From Polyangiaceae bacterium (GTDB lineage Bacteria > Myxococcota_A > Polyangia > Polyangiales > Polyangiaceae): a stretch of 64,000 bases of DNA. This document shows positions 1 through 8,741 of this stretch, in pieces; position 1 is the stretch's first letter, and every line of letters begins with the position of its first letter. The notes beneath the pieces were generated by a model that had not been told where the DNA came from, made no database searches, and was given only the letters and a program-made list of their open reading frames with translations. The stretch spans positions 1-64,000 of the forward strand of contig CANJMI010000013.1 in the NCBI GenBank assembly GCA_947475525.1. Reading direction: 5' to 3'. A program made the translations under genes and the position numbers.

Positions 1-1820
1 CACGCGCGTCCTTCGAGAAAGAACGTGGTCATCGAGCCTTTGCCTTTCACCTCGATCACGCCGCGGGCCTCGAACCGGTATCGTTGTCGCAGCAGCACAT
101 GGCAGGCCTCGCTCGCGTGAATGCGCCCCGGCACGCCGTGCGACTCCATGCGCGAGGCCGTGTTCACGGCGTCGCCCCAGACATCGTAAGCGATCTTCTT
201 TTTGCCGATGACTCCGGCGATAACGCTGCCGGAGTGCATGCCGATGCGGATGTCGAGCCAGTTGCCGAGTTCGGCCCGCAGCTCGTGCATCGCCTCGCGC
301 ATGCCGAGGGCCATCTCCGCCATCGCCATCGCATGCACGGTGGACGGAACCGGGAGCCCCGCGACGACCATGTAGGCGTCGCCGATGGTCTTGACCTTTT
401 CGAGTCCGTGGCGTTCCGCCAACTGGTCAAAGGTTGAAAAAATTCGGTTCAGCGTCGTCACGAGTTCGATCGGCGTCACCCTCGACGCGAGTTCGGTGAA
501 TCCGACGATGTCGGCGAAGAGGATTGTTGTCTCGGAGTAGTCGTCCGCGAGGATCTGCTCGCCAGCCTTGAGCCGGCGCGCGATCGCCGCAGGCATGATG
601 TTGAGCAGCAACTGGTCGGACTCCCGCAGCGCCGATTGCGTCTGCCGCGTAAGCCGCTTGCTCTCGAGGTTCGACGCCCATACGAGCGCGACCTGCTCGA
701 TGAGCGAGATGTCCTTGGGCGAGTACGCGCCATGCTCGTCGCGTGCGACGTTCAGCGTCCCGATGACTTTGTCGCCGATGCGCAGCGGCGCGCACATTCC
801 AGGTCCGCCGCGGCCATCACGGTCGGCAATGGTGTCGCGCGGTTGCTCCTTTCCATCAAGCAGCGTCAGGTCTACGCGGTCGACGGAGATGATGCGCGGC
901 GTGAACGCGTGGCCGATCGCGTGCACGTCCTCCTCGGTCTCGGCGAGGCTCAGCTGACGAGACATCGTGTTCAGCTCGGCGAGGCGGTGCGCGTGCTGCT
1001 CGGTCTCGGCGAGAAGCTGCTGCAGCTGCCCGTTGATGCCGCGAAGACGTTCCCGCGCCGCGTAGTCATCGGAGAAGTCGCGCGCGATGAGGAGCCCGCG
1101 ATCGCCGTCGACGCCGCGTACGACACTGCGGTGGGCCTTCACAATGAACGCGTAGTCGTCCGGCGTCCGCCATCGCTGCTCGACCTCGGGCGGAGGCGCG
1201 AAAGGCCCATCGGGGCTGTCTTCAACGGCGCTCCCATCCTCGAGCGCTTCGCTGAACGTCGAGAGGAGGGCACCTACGAGCTGCGCGTGCTGACGCCCGA
1301 GCATGTCGCACGCGCTTTGGTTCGCGTCCGTGACGACGCCGTCGAGGGTGTGAAGCAGCACGGCCTCGCCGACGTCGTTGAGCAGCGACAGGTCGTCGAA
1401 GCACGAGTCGAGCTCCCGAAACGCGGCGAGCATACCTACGATGCGCTCGGTTCGATCGCGGAGCGGCACGTAGGCGATGACCCACGCCTTGCCGAGCGTA
1501 TGCGCAATTCCCTCGTAGGCGTTGCCGTGCCGGAGGACCTGCTGCGTGACCTTCGGGTTCGCCGTTGTGCCGATCGCTCGGGCCTCACTCCCGGCGGCGA
1601 CCGCCGTCGTCGAAATGCGGACGTTGCCGTGGAAGATCGTGCAGCCGAATCCGTGGCGCTCCTTGATGGCCTCGACGATCTCGGTCGAGCCCGTCAGCAC
1701 GTGTTCGCCGGCCTTCAACTGGCCATCGATTTCGGCAATGGCTCCAAGCGCAAGCAGGCGCGCACGCGCATCGTTGATGGCAACTTTCGCTTGCTCGATT
1801 GCACCCCGTCGCAGGCTCAT
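1..1820 (-). CDS. Class III adenylate cyclase, Cache-PAS-GAF-cyclase (3' end cut by window edge)
   Basis: Makes cAMP from ATP. Read from ATG at 1820, which has a GGAG Shine-Dalgarno 5 nt upstream; 606 codons lie in the window with no stop. Order seen: a Cache-like sensor (about residues 30-140, with GNVRISTTAVAAG), a PAS-like segment (about 155-200), a coiled coil (about 270-310), a GAF domain, then the catalytic domain. Metal-binding Asp residues sit in FADIVGFTE and KTIGDAYM. The Lys before TIGD and the Asp of YDVWGDAVN are the adenine-specifying pair; guanylate cyclases carry Glu and Cys there. VNTASR supplies the catalytic Asn and Arg. No membrane segment is visible, so the Cache module would be cytosolic, which is unusual. 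Family and ATP specificity are confident; the signal is unknown. Confidence 0.93.
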   Translation of the reverse strand, partial: MSLRRGAIEQAKVAINDARARLLALGAIAEIDGQLKAGEHVLTGSTEIVEAIKERHGFGCTIFHGNVRISTTAVAAGSEARAIGTTANPKVTQQVLRHGNAYEGIAHTLGKAWVIAYVPLRDRTERIVGMLAAFRELDSCFDDLSLLNDVGEAVLLHTLDGVVTDANQSACDMLGRQHAQLVGALLSTFSEALEDGSAVEDSPDGPFAPPPEVEQRWRTPDDYAFIVKAHRSVVRGVDGDRGLLIARDFSDDYAARERLRGINGQLQQLLAETEQHAHRLAELNTMSRQLSLAETEEDVHAIGHAFTPRIISVDRVDLTLLDGKEQPRDTIADRDGRGGPGMCAPLRIGDKVIGTLNVARDEHGAYSPKDISLIEQVALVWASNLESKRLTRQTQSALRESDQLLLNIMPAAIARRLKAGEQILADDYSETTILFADIVGFTELASRVTPIELVTTLNRIFSTFDQLAERHGLEKVKTIGDAYMVVAGLPVPSTVHAMAMAEMALGMREAMHELRAELGNWLDIRIGMHSGSVIAGVIGKKKIAYDVWGDAVNTASRMESHGVPGRIHASEACHVLLRQRYRFEARGVIEVKGKGSMTTFFLEGRA

Positions 1821-2033
1821 CACAACTCCAGCGCGCTCAGGGGTTCACCCGGGTTTTCGTTCGTCGAGGCAGATCCCAAGGCGGATAAAACGACCAGGGC
1901 ACCTTCGGAAGCGTACCGCCCGTGGCGGTCACCGTCGAGTGGATTTCGGCGTGGCACGGCGGGCGGATTTCGTGTGTTTAGCCGCTATTTTCGTGCGTTT
2001 CGCGCAGCGCCGGCGCGGGTCCGTTAGCGGCCG

Positions 2034-2375
2034 CTACTCCGGTGTGCCGCACTTTGCCCAGGCGGTGAAGAGCTCCTTCGCGGAGTCCGGCATCCCCCCA
2101 CCTTGAGGCATGCGTCCAGCGGCGATCTCCGCGGCGCCGCGCCCCGCATTGGCCGATGCGTCGGCGTAGCTGTCGAAGCGGACCGACTGGGGAGCGCCGT
2201 TGCCCTTGTGGCACGGGGTGCAATGCGCGAACACCTCGCCGAGCTGCGAATAGGGCCTGACGTCGGCGGTCGCGCAATCGAAGCCGACCGCGGTCTCCTC
2301 GGTCGCGCCGCACGCCGCGAGCGCAACGCAGGCGATGGCGGAAGCTACGAGTTGCGCGGGGGCGACGGAGACCAT
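2034..2375 (-). CDS. Small c-type cytochrome-like lipoprotein
   Basis: Predicted 113-residue exported lipoprotein. The start at 2375 gives a clean signal peptide ending in the lipobox LAAC; an in-frame ATG at 2450 would put 25 charged residues before it. One haem c site, CTPCHK (about C52, C55, H56), is followed by RMPQGGG, the usual place of the Met axial ligand in class I cytochromes. It is divergent from the haem lipoprotein and multicopper oxidase genes that follow, so an electron-transfer role with them is possible but only inferred. Cytochrome c type is likely; the partner is unknown. Confidence 0.75.
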   Translation of the reverse strand: MVSVAPAQLVASAIACVALAACGATEETAVGFDCATADVRPYSQLGEVFAHCTPCHKGNGAPQSVRFDSYADASANAGRGAAEIAAGRMPQGGGMPDSAKELFTAWAKCGTPE

Positions 2376-2511
2376 GACCCATGAGAGCCCTGGGCGTCGT
2401 TCAGCTGCAACGTCAAAAGTACCGTTACGTTTGACGCTCGTAGAAGGCATGAGTTATTGCGTCGAGTGGCCAGCGACCGACGACGATTGCCGTCGGCAAG
2501 GAATTTGCAAG

Positions 2512-3960
2512 TTGAAGAAGAATCGATTTCGTCCGTCTTGGTTGCTCGTCACGGGGGCCTCGCTCGCCTCGATGTTCGGCTTCGCCGGAGCCTGCAACAG
2601 CGAGAGCAAGCCTGCACCGCTCGAGCCGAGCGTCGTTGCGTTCCAAGACGCCGCCGTGCCGCCCCCGGCGGGTTATGAAGGCCGCGTCTTCAAGCTTAGC
2701 GCGGATTACCCGGCTGAAAAGCCCGGCGCTTGCGACACTTCGGTCTGCAAGTGGCTCGGCATCGACGTCGACTTCGGCGACGGCACGAAAGCGCCGGACT
2801 ACAAGGATGCGAAGTGGGGCGCGTACATGGACGCGATCCTCGAGTACGCGAAGGCGGGGCAAGACCCGAGCCTGGCGAATGACGCCGGCATTCGCGCCGA
2901 GGTGGACGGCAAGACGCGCTGGTTCCACGTGCCGTGGATGGCCATGGACATCAAGACCGGGCGCGATTTCATTCATGGAACGACCAACGAGCGGACCGCC
3001 TCGATCGGTGACTTCGTCGGCGATGACGGTGGCAACGGCGTCAACGACATTGCCGGCGAGACGGCAGCCTGCGAGCCGGAATGGGCGAAGGGCTTCGAGA
3101 CGTGGGCGGTGGGTGTCTACAACGAGTACGGCGGCTGGGTCTTCGGTCAGGCCTTCGGCACGGGCACCGACAACTCCGGCATCCCTCAGGTCGACGCGGA
3201 CGGGCAGCGACAGCTCTTGCGCGGCTTGCCTTTTCCTGAAGGTACGTTGGTCGCGAAGTTCCTCACGACCAACGCTCCGGTCGAGTGCGTCCCGTACTTG
3301 AAGGGCTCGCCCGAGTGGCAGATCCACCGCCACGTTCGTGAGAGCGATGGTCGCTACGGCTGCGCGCGGGAAGTCCAGACCTCACGCCTCTTGCAGATCG
3401 ATGTCGCGGTGGTCGATGCGCGTTCGCCGACCCGATGGGTGTACGGAACCTTCACCTACGACGGTAACCGCCCCGGCAACACGGTGTGGGAGCATCTCGT
3501 CGCGGTGGGTGTCGAGTGGGGCGCGGATCCGAAGGCGTTCCCGGCGGTGAAGGATAAGTCCGTGCCGTTGTCGCAGTCGGTCATCAATCCGGACCTCAAG
3601 ACGTTCCAACACCTTGGCTGCAACGGTCGCATGAACGGACCGATCGATGCCGAGACGAGCGCATGCACGGCCTGCCACGCCGGAGGCTTTTCGCCGCCGG
3701 TCGGTACGCCCGCCGAGCTCGGCACGAACATGCCGCCGCTCTTCGGCTTCGCGAATCGCTGCACTCCCGAGACCGACGCGGAGTGGAAAGAGAACGCGCT
3801 CCACTTCGCGAATGCTCCGTATCCCGCACCGCCCGCGGATCCGAAGTACGCGAACAACATCCCGCTCGACACCTCCTTGCAGCTCTTCGTAGCGCTCGAC
3901 CAACACGCCCGCTTCATGAAGAACGGCGCGTCGGACGCGTGCACCCTTGATGCGAACTGA
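2512..3960 (+). CDS. Lipoprotein with one haem c motif, upstream of multicopper oxidase
   Basis: 482-residue exported lipoprotein of unrecognised family. I chose the TTG start at 2512 because AAGGA lies 9 nt upstream (2498-2502) and the protein then begins with a basic segment, a hydrophobic stretch and the lipobox FAGAC; the frame is open further upstream to 2335. A single CTACHAGG haem-binding motif lies at about residues 385-389, near the C-terminus, and several further Cys residues could form disulfides. The multicopper oxidase starts 12 nt after the stop, so the two are almost certainly co-transcribed. It may pass electrons to the oxidase, which is an inference from order only. Confidence 0.7.
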   Translation: MKKNRFRPSWLLVTGASLASMFGFAGACNSESKPAPLEPSVVAFQDAAVPPPAGYEGRVFKLSADYPAEKPGACDTSVCKWLGIDVDFGDGTKAPDYKDAKWGAYMDAILEYAKAGQDPSLANDAGIRAEVDGKTRWFHVPWMAMDIKTGRDFIHGTTNERTASIGDFVGDDGGNGVNDIAGETAACEPEWAKGFETWAVGVYNEYGGWVFGQAFGTGTDNSGIPQVDADGQRQLLRGLPFPEGTLVAKFLTTNAPVECVPYLKGSPEWQIHRHVRESDGRYGCAREVQTSRLLQIDVAVVDARSPTRWVYGTFTYDGNRPGNTVWEHLVAVGVEWGADPKAFPAVKDKSVPLSQSVINPDLKTFQHLGCNGRMNGPIDAETSACTACHAGGFSPPVGTPAELGTNMPPLFGFANRCTPETDAEWKENALHFANAPYPAPPADPKYANNIPLDTSLQLFVALDQHARFMKNGASDACTLDAN

Positions 3961-3972
3961 AGCGGACACACC

Positions 3973-5703
3973 ATGCAGACCAATCGTCGTGATTTGCTCA
4001 AGTTCGCCGCTGGCTCGTTCGCGATTCCGTCGGTCCTTTCGGGGTGCTCGGGGGACTCCGACACGTCCGCGCCTGCTCGCACCGTGCGCAAGAACACCCT
4101 GACCGTGGGTTGGCTCGACAAGGAGTTTCCCGGCGAGACCGGCCCGATCAAGGTGCGTTTGCGCGCCTACAACGGCCAGGTGCCGGGACCGATGCTCGAG
4201 ACGGCGGCGGGCGAGATCCTCGAGGTCACGCTCGAGAACAACCTCACGCCGTACGACTCGTCAGAATGGCGGGGGAATTTCAACGTTCCCCACGACCTGA
4301 ACACGACGAACCTGCACACGCACGGCCTCGACACGATCCCGCACTTGTTCGAGCCGCTCGGAACCCGCGACCCGGCCGCGATGATGATCGCGGTCGCACC
4401 GGGCGAGTCCTACCATTACTCCTTCCCGATCCCCGAAGACCATCCGGCCGGCCTCCTCTGGTACCACCCACATGCGCACGGCTCCACGGCGGTGCAGGTG
4501 GTAAGTGGACTCGCAGGGCTGCTCGTCGTCCGCGGTGACGTCGACGAGGTTCCAGAAATTAAGGCGGCGCGCGAGGAGTTCCTCGTCGTCAGCGACCTCG
4601 GCCTGTTTCCCTCCGACGACGAGCCGGACCTCTGGATCTACGAGCCGAAGCAGAACGCCATTTGGGCGACGTTCGGCGCCAAGGTCGTCACGAAGGACCC
4701 GACGACCGGCATGGACACTGAACGCCCGGATCTCAAGGGTGGCTTCACGACCGGCGGTTACGCGCTCCGCTTCTACGCGGTCAACGGCACTCCGGTGTTC
4801 CGCGAGACGCCGAACGCCGACAATCCCACGGCTCCGACGGGTGAGGCGATCGCCGCGAACATCCCCACCATCGCGATGCGGCCGGGCGAGGTTGTGCGCG
4901 TCCGCATGTTGAACGGCTGCTCAGATCTCGCGATTCCGCTCGTGCTCGAGAGCATGCCGATCCACCTTTTCGCGCTCGACGGTACCTCCTTCGGCGAGCT
5001 TCGCTCCTTCGTCACGAAGGAGCCCACGGCGGACAAGGGCTGGGACGGCACGACGACCTACGACCCGAAGGACGCCACCGTGCTCGTGCTTGGACCTGCG
5101 AACCGCGCGGAGTTTCTCCTCAAGGCCGACAAGGAAGGGACTTTCGAGCTCGTGCAGGCCGCGCACGACGGTGTTCAGTTTCTCGTCGCCGAGCGCAAGG
5201 TGCTCGCGAAGGTCGTCGTCGCTGGCGAGCCGCTCGAGATGGCGCTGCCCGCCACCTTGCCGCTCCCTGACCGTTACCACCCCTACATCACCGATTCGGA
5301 ACTCGTGAAGACGCGCGAGTTCACGTTCGGTTCGTCGTTTCCGGCCGTGGCCAACAAGGAGGTTGGCGTCGACTTCACGATCAACGGAAAGGCGTACGAT
5401 CACCACGTCGTCAACACGACCGTGAAGCGAGGCACGGCCGAGACCTGGACCTTCATCGGTCACATGCACGGCGGTGCCGAGGGGCACCCCTTCCATCTGC
5501 ATGAGAACCCGCTCGAGGTGATAACGATCGGCGACCTCGTGCAACCGCCGGGTGTCATCCTCGACACGATCTGGATAAGTCCGAACACCACCGTCGAGAC
5601 GCGCGTGAAGTTCGTGGAGTTCGTCGGCAAGACGATTTACCACTGCCACATCCTCCCGCACGAGGACACCGGGATGATGCACAACCTGCTGATCGACGAA
5701 TGA
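3973..5703 (+). CDS. Three-domain multicopper oxidase (laccase-like), Tat lipoprotein
   Basis: 576 residues. Oxidises a phenol, metal ion or similar donor and reduces O2 to water, outside the cytoplasmic membrane. All four copper motifs are present: HTHGLD (about residue 115), WYHPHAHG (about 163), GHPFHLHENP (about 504) and HCHILPHEDTGMM (about 557), giving the type 1 Cys-His-Met site and the trinuclear centre. The N-terminus has a twin-arginine motif (RRDLLK) and then LSGC, so it is probably a Tat-exported, lipid-anchored enzyme. It follows the haem lipoprotein by 12 nt. Family is certain; substrate is not readable from sequence. Confidence 0.93.
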   Translation: MQTNRRDLLKFAAGSFAIPSVLSGCSGDSDTSAPARTVRKNTLTVGWLDKEFPGETGPIKVRLRAYNGQVPGPMLETAAGEILEVTLENNLTPYDSSEWRGNFNVPHDLNTTNLHTHGLDTIPHLFEPLGTRDPAAMMIAVAPGESYHYSFPIPEDHPAGLLWYHPHAHGSTAVQVVSGLAGLLVVRGDVDEVPEIKAAREEFLVVSDLGLFPSDDEPDLWIYEPKQNAIWATFGAKVVTKDPTTGMDTERPDLKGGFTTGGYALRFYAVNGTPVFRETPNADNPTAPTGEAIAANIPTIAMRPGEVVRVRMLNGCSDLAIPLVLESMPIHLFALDGTSFGELRSFVTKEPTADKGWDGTTTYDPKDATVLVLGPANRAEFLLKADKEGTFELVQAAHDGVQFLVAERKVLAKVVVAGEPLEMALPATLPLPDRYHPYITDSELVKTREFTFGSSFPAVANKEVGVDFTINGKAYDHHVVNTTVKRGTAETWTFIGHMHGGAEGHPFHLHENPLEVITIGDLVQPPGVILDTIWISPNTTVETRVKFVEFVGKTIYHCHILPHEDTGMMHNLLIDE

Positions 5704-5770
5704 CGATGAAAGCTCCCTCGCGCTCAAGCGTCACGCGATCGACATGAACTGACACCGGGGTTGCGGCTGT

Positions 5771-5787
5771 GGTGAACGCCGTTCACC
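5771..5787. promoter_or_regulatory. Perfect 17-bp palindrome, TetR-operator-like
   Basis: GGTGAACG-C-CGTTCACC, two perfect 8-base arms around one base. The form resembles operators of TetR-family repressors. It lies in the gap between two convergent genes, where no promoter is expected, and no regulator is encoded nearby. It is not followed by a T-run, so a terminator is unlikely. Confidence 0.45.
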
Positions 5788-5921
5788 CTGCGATTCGATT
5801 GATAGCGGACACACTTTTCGTTGACCCGGGCGGCGGATACGTGCCGGCAACTCCACGCGCGGAGGCGCTCCGGGTGCTCGGTGGTTCGGCCATTCCCGAG
5901 CCAACGCCGTCGCCGCTCGGT

Positions 5922-6551
5922 TCAGCCGCAGATCCCAACGCGTGAGCGGGAGTACTCGCGCAAGGTCCACTCGCGCACCATGAACTCTGCCAGGTCGCCG
6001 TTCGCGAGGGCCTTCGGCGCGTCGGGCATCACGTTCGCGAGCACACGGTACGCACCGGTGGCTTCCCTGTCGGGGATGTCGGGCGGACAGGCGTAGGTCC
6101 AGTCGAGCGTCGAGTCCCTCATCGTCTCCCACGCCCGGCGATGCTCGGCGGTCACGCGGCGAAATACCTCGGGGTAGGTCGGTTGTTCGCTGCGGAGGCC
6201 GGGCCGGTTCGTCGCGTTGAGCACGCCGCCACCCCCGAGCGCGACGAGCCGCGTGAGCCCGAGCCGGGCCATCGTTGCGACGATGTTGGCGATCCCTTGC
6301 GAGCGCACGTTGCCCGGGTCGCTCGTCGCGCCGCCGCCGAGCGCCGATACCGCCCCATCGGCTCCCTCGAGGACCCGGGACACGGCGTCGAGGTCGAGCA
6401 CGTCGCCGGGGACGACGGTCACGCCGGGCCTTGCTTCGAAGCTCGCGGGTGTCCGCACGAGCGCGCGGACGGTATGGCCGTGAGCAAGGGCGGCGTGTAC
6501 GAGCCTCCGTCCAGTTTTTCCGCTCGCGCCGAAGACGGTCAAGGTGAGCAT
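5922..6551 (-). CDS. NAD(P)-binding reductase/epimerase-like protein (NmrA/atypical SDR)
   Basis: 209 residues, single Rossmann domain. The nucleotide-binding motif FGASGKTG is at residues 7-14, followed by a basic residue pair typical of NADP binding, GDVLDLDAV after strand 3, and ALGGG after strand 4. There is no clear YxxxK active site, so it belongs to the atypical SDR group (NmrA, biliverdin-reductase-like), whose members are enzymes or redox sensors. It is a stand-alone gene, convergent with the oxidase at 3973 and about 110 nt downstream-facing of the nucleotidase. The substrate cannot be inferred. Confidence 0.85.
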   Translation of the reverse strand: MLTLTVFGASGKTGRRLVHAALAHGHTVRALVRTPASFEARPGVTVVPGDVLDLDAVSRVLEGADGAVSALGGGATSDPGNVRSQGIANIVATMARLGLTRLVALGGGGVLNATNRPGLRSEQPTYPEVFRRVTAEHRRAWETMRDSTLDWTYACPPDIPDREATGAYRVLANVMPDAPKALANGDLAEFMVREWTLREYSRSRVGICG

Positions 6552-6664
6552 GATGGCTTCGAGACGCTAGCATGAGGCCCCGATGTGAGCGTGCCGAACC
6601 GAACCGTCGACTTTGAGGCTCTCCCCGTTGGCGCGCCGAAGGTGACTCGTGCGTCAGGAGCGAC

Positions 6665-8539
6665 TCAGGGCGCGTAGTACGTCACGGTCGCGTACGGGAG
6701 TGCGACCAGCGTCTTCTGGTTCGTGGCGAAGGCGAGGAAGGACTCGGAGTCGGTGAGGCCGGAGTCGAAGAAGTTTCCTTCGTTCGGGAGCGCAGCCCGC
6801 GCGAGCACGCCTTCGAAGCCGTCTTTGCCGGCGGCGACATAAGCGTTCGTTCCGACGCGGTAGGACTTGGCGTCGACGAGCGGCGCCCAGTTGCCGTTCG
6901 CGTCGAGCAGCTCGAGCTTCGTGATGCGCGACCCCTTCGCGTTCTTCCCTTCGTAAGTGTAGGCGAGGTGGCCGACGTACGGAAACGCCCCGCTCGAGGC
7001 AGGCACGCCGGTTCCGTTCGCCGACGCGAAGTCGATCGCGCCTTCGAGCGTGTCGCGCACGCCTTTCCCAGTCAGGTCGAAGGCGACCACGCTGTTCGGG
7101 AAAGGCAGCAGCGTGCCGATGACGTAGCCCGCCGTGAGCTTCCCTGCGTTGACGCTCGCACGAACGCCGCCCGCGTTGATGAACGTGAAATCGACCTTGG
7201 AGCCGAGCTGATTGAGCTGCCAGTAGAGCGACTCGGCGACGAGCGGGTCGATGGCTCCGGCGCCGTCGGGCGTCGTCGGCACGCGCACGTGGAGAAGCTC
7301 TTTCGGAACGTCGGCGATCGTCTGGTTCTCGAGCTCAGCGACGGCGGGCTTGAACTCGTTGTCCACGATCGCCCGGAGGCCTGCGTCTTCGGTGACGATC
7401 TCGAAGAGCGGCGAGATCTCCACCGCGTTCACCACCGTCGCCTGCTCCATCGACGCGAGCGGCACCTTCACGAGCTTCGTCGCATCGGTCGGATCCGGCT
7501 CGAATTTCGTGAAGTCGTCGAGCGTCATCAGCGTGTTGCGGCCCTTGCAGCTCGTCATCACGCCGTTCGCGTCGAGTGCGAGATCGAGCAGCCCGTAGCC
7601 CTTCGCCCACTCGCCGGCTTGCACGATGCACGTGCTGCCTCCGTTCGGCGTCGTGACGAGCTGCGCGTAGCGGTTGTCGTCGGCGGGTTGTTGGTTGTGG
7701 GCGGAGTAGCCGAACGCCTTCATCTCCTCGATGTCGCCGAGGAGGGTTTGCGAGTGGCCACCGACGATGAGGTCGATGCCGTTGACGCCCTGAGCGAGCG
7801 CTTGGTCACCCTGGAGGCCAATGTGCGTGATGGCGATGATCTTGTTCACCCCAAGGGACTCGAGGGTGTTCACCGTGGCTTGGGCGATCTCGATTTGCGG
7901 CAGAAAGACCGTCTCCGCGTCGGGGGCCGAGATGTTGGGCATGTTCTCGAGGACGATGCCAAAGATGCCGACGCGTTCACCGCCGATGTCTTTGACGATG
8001 TACTCGACGAGATTCGCCGAGTTTTTCAGGGCGGCGCTACTCTTCTTGTCGAGGTTCGCCGCGACGATGGGGTAGTTAACCTTGTCGATGTAATCGCGAA
8101 GCGGCGCATTTCCGAGGTCGAACTCGTGGTTGCCGAGGGTCGCCGCATCGAGCGCCATCTCCGACAAGAGGCGCGACTCTTCGGCGCCGCGGAACTTGAT
8201 GAAGTAGAGCGAACCCTGGAACGCGTCACCGCCGTGAAGCGCGAGGAAGTTCCGCCCCTCGCTTGTGGCGGCGCGGCGTAGCGCATCGAGCTTGCCCTTC
8301 AGCGCAGGGTAGCCGCCGAGGCGCGCGTTGAACTTCAGCGCAACGGCTCCCTCTGGCGTGACGCTGAGCACATACTCCGTCGGATCGATGTGCGCGTGGG
8401 TGTCGTTGACGTGCGCGATCGTCAGGTCGAGCGGGGCGTGGGCTTTGGTGACGGGCACCGTCGAACCGCACGCGGCGGTCGCGAGGACGAGAGCCAACGT
8501 GGAGCGGAGGGCGCGAAAAGAAACGTGCGATGCGTTCAC
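6665..8539 (-). CDS. 5'-nucleotidase/2',3'-cyclic phosphodiesterase family lipoprotein
   Basis: Exported metallophosphoesterase that hydrolyses nucleotides outside the membrane. I chose GTG at 8539 because a signal peptide with lipobox TAAC follows at once; the frame stays open to an ATG at 8683. Metal ligands are visible in NDTHAH, HGGDAF, LGNHEFD, THIGLQGD and VGGHSQ. The C-terminal substrate domain has NAGGVRASV, LLPFPNSVV and GKDGFE, the region that stacks the base in UshA-type enzymes. About 624 residues from this start, slightly longer than UshA. It appears to be transcribed alone; specificity among nucleotides is unknown. Confidence 0.9.
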   Translation of the reverse strand: MNASHVSFRALRSTLALVLATAACGSTVPVTKAHAPLDLTIAHVNDTHAHIDPTEYVLSVTPEGAVALKFNARLGGYPALKGKLDALRRAATSEGRNFLALHGGDAFQGSLYFIKFRGAEESRLLSEMALDAATLGNHEFDLGNAPLRDYIDKVNYPIVAANLDKKSSAALKNSANLVEYIVKDIGGERVGIFGIVLENMPNISAPDAETVFLPQIEIAQATVNTLESLGVNKIIAITHIGLQGDQALAQGVNGIDLIVGGHSQTLLGDIEEMKAFGYSAHNQQPADDNRYAQLVTTPNGGSTCIVQAGEWAKGYGLLDLALDANGVMTSCKGRNTLMTLDDFTKFEPDPTDATKLVKVPLASMEQATVVNAVEISPLFEIVTEDAGLRAIVDNEFKPAVAELENQTIADVPKELLHVRVPTTPDGAGAIDPLVAESLYWQLNQLGSKVDFTFINAGGVRASVNAGKLTAGYVIGTLLPFPNSVVAFDLTGKGVRDTLEGAIDFASANGTGVPASSGAFPYVGHLAYTYEGKNAKGSRITKLELLDANGNWAPLVDAKSYRVGTNAYVAAGKDGFEGVLARAALPNEGNFFDSGLTDSESFLAFATNQKTLVALPYATVTYYAP

Positions 8540-8572
8540 GCTCCGGAGCGTTAGCCGAGCGCTGACGCGGCG

Positions 8573-8683
8573 AAAAGCGTCGAGGCGAGGGGCGATGATG
8601 TCGGCAAAGCCGTCGCCGTCCACATCGCCGACTCCGATGCGTGACGGGGCGCATGACTTCTGAAAGGGCGTGTCGTTGCTCAT
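8573..8683 (-). pseudogene. FG-GAP/VCBS-type fragment fused in frame ahead of the nucleotidase
   Basis: The nucleotidase frame is open upstream of its signal peptide to an ATG at 8683. These codons begin MSND, like the 1061-residue T6SS protein next door (first 12 nt identical), and then carry one complete calcium-loop repeat, GVGDVDGDGFADII. This repeat is typical of FG-GAP/VCBS propeller proteins and would be useless before a signal peptide. I read it as a gene scrap left by a deletion. It could instead be a real but odd N-terminal extension. Confidence 0.35.
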
Positions 8684-8741
8684 GGGACGCTGTGCAGCGT
8701 CTCAGAATTACTGCATCGTAAACCGAGTCTGGTTTCGCACG

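Noticed and set aside
636-2027. 463-residue plus-strand frame
   Set aside because: It lies opposite the adenylate cyclase, whose minus-strand translation has all catalytic motifs. It is not listed as a gene.
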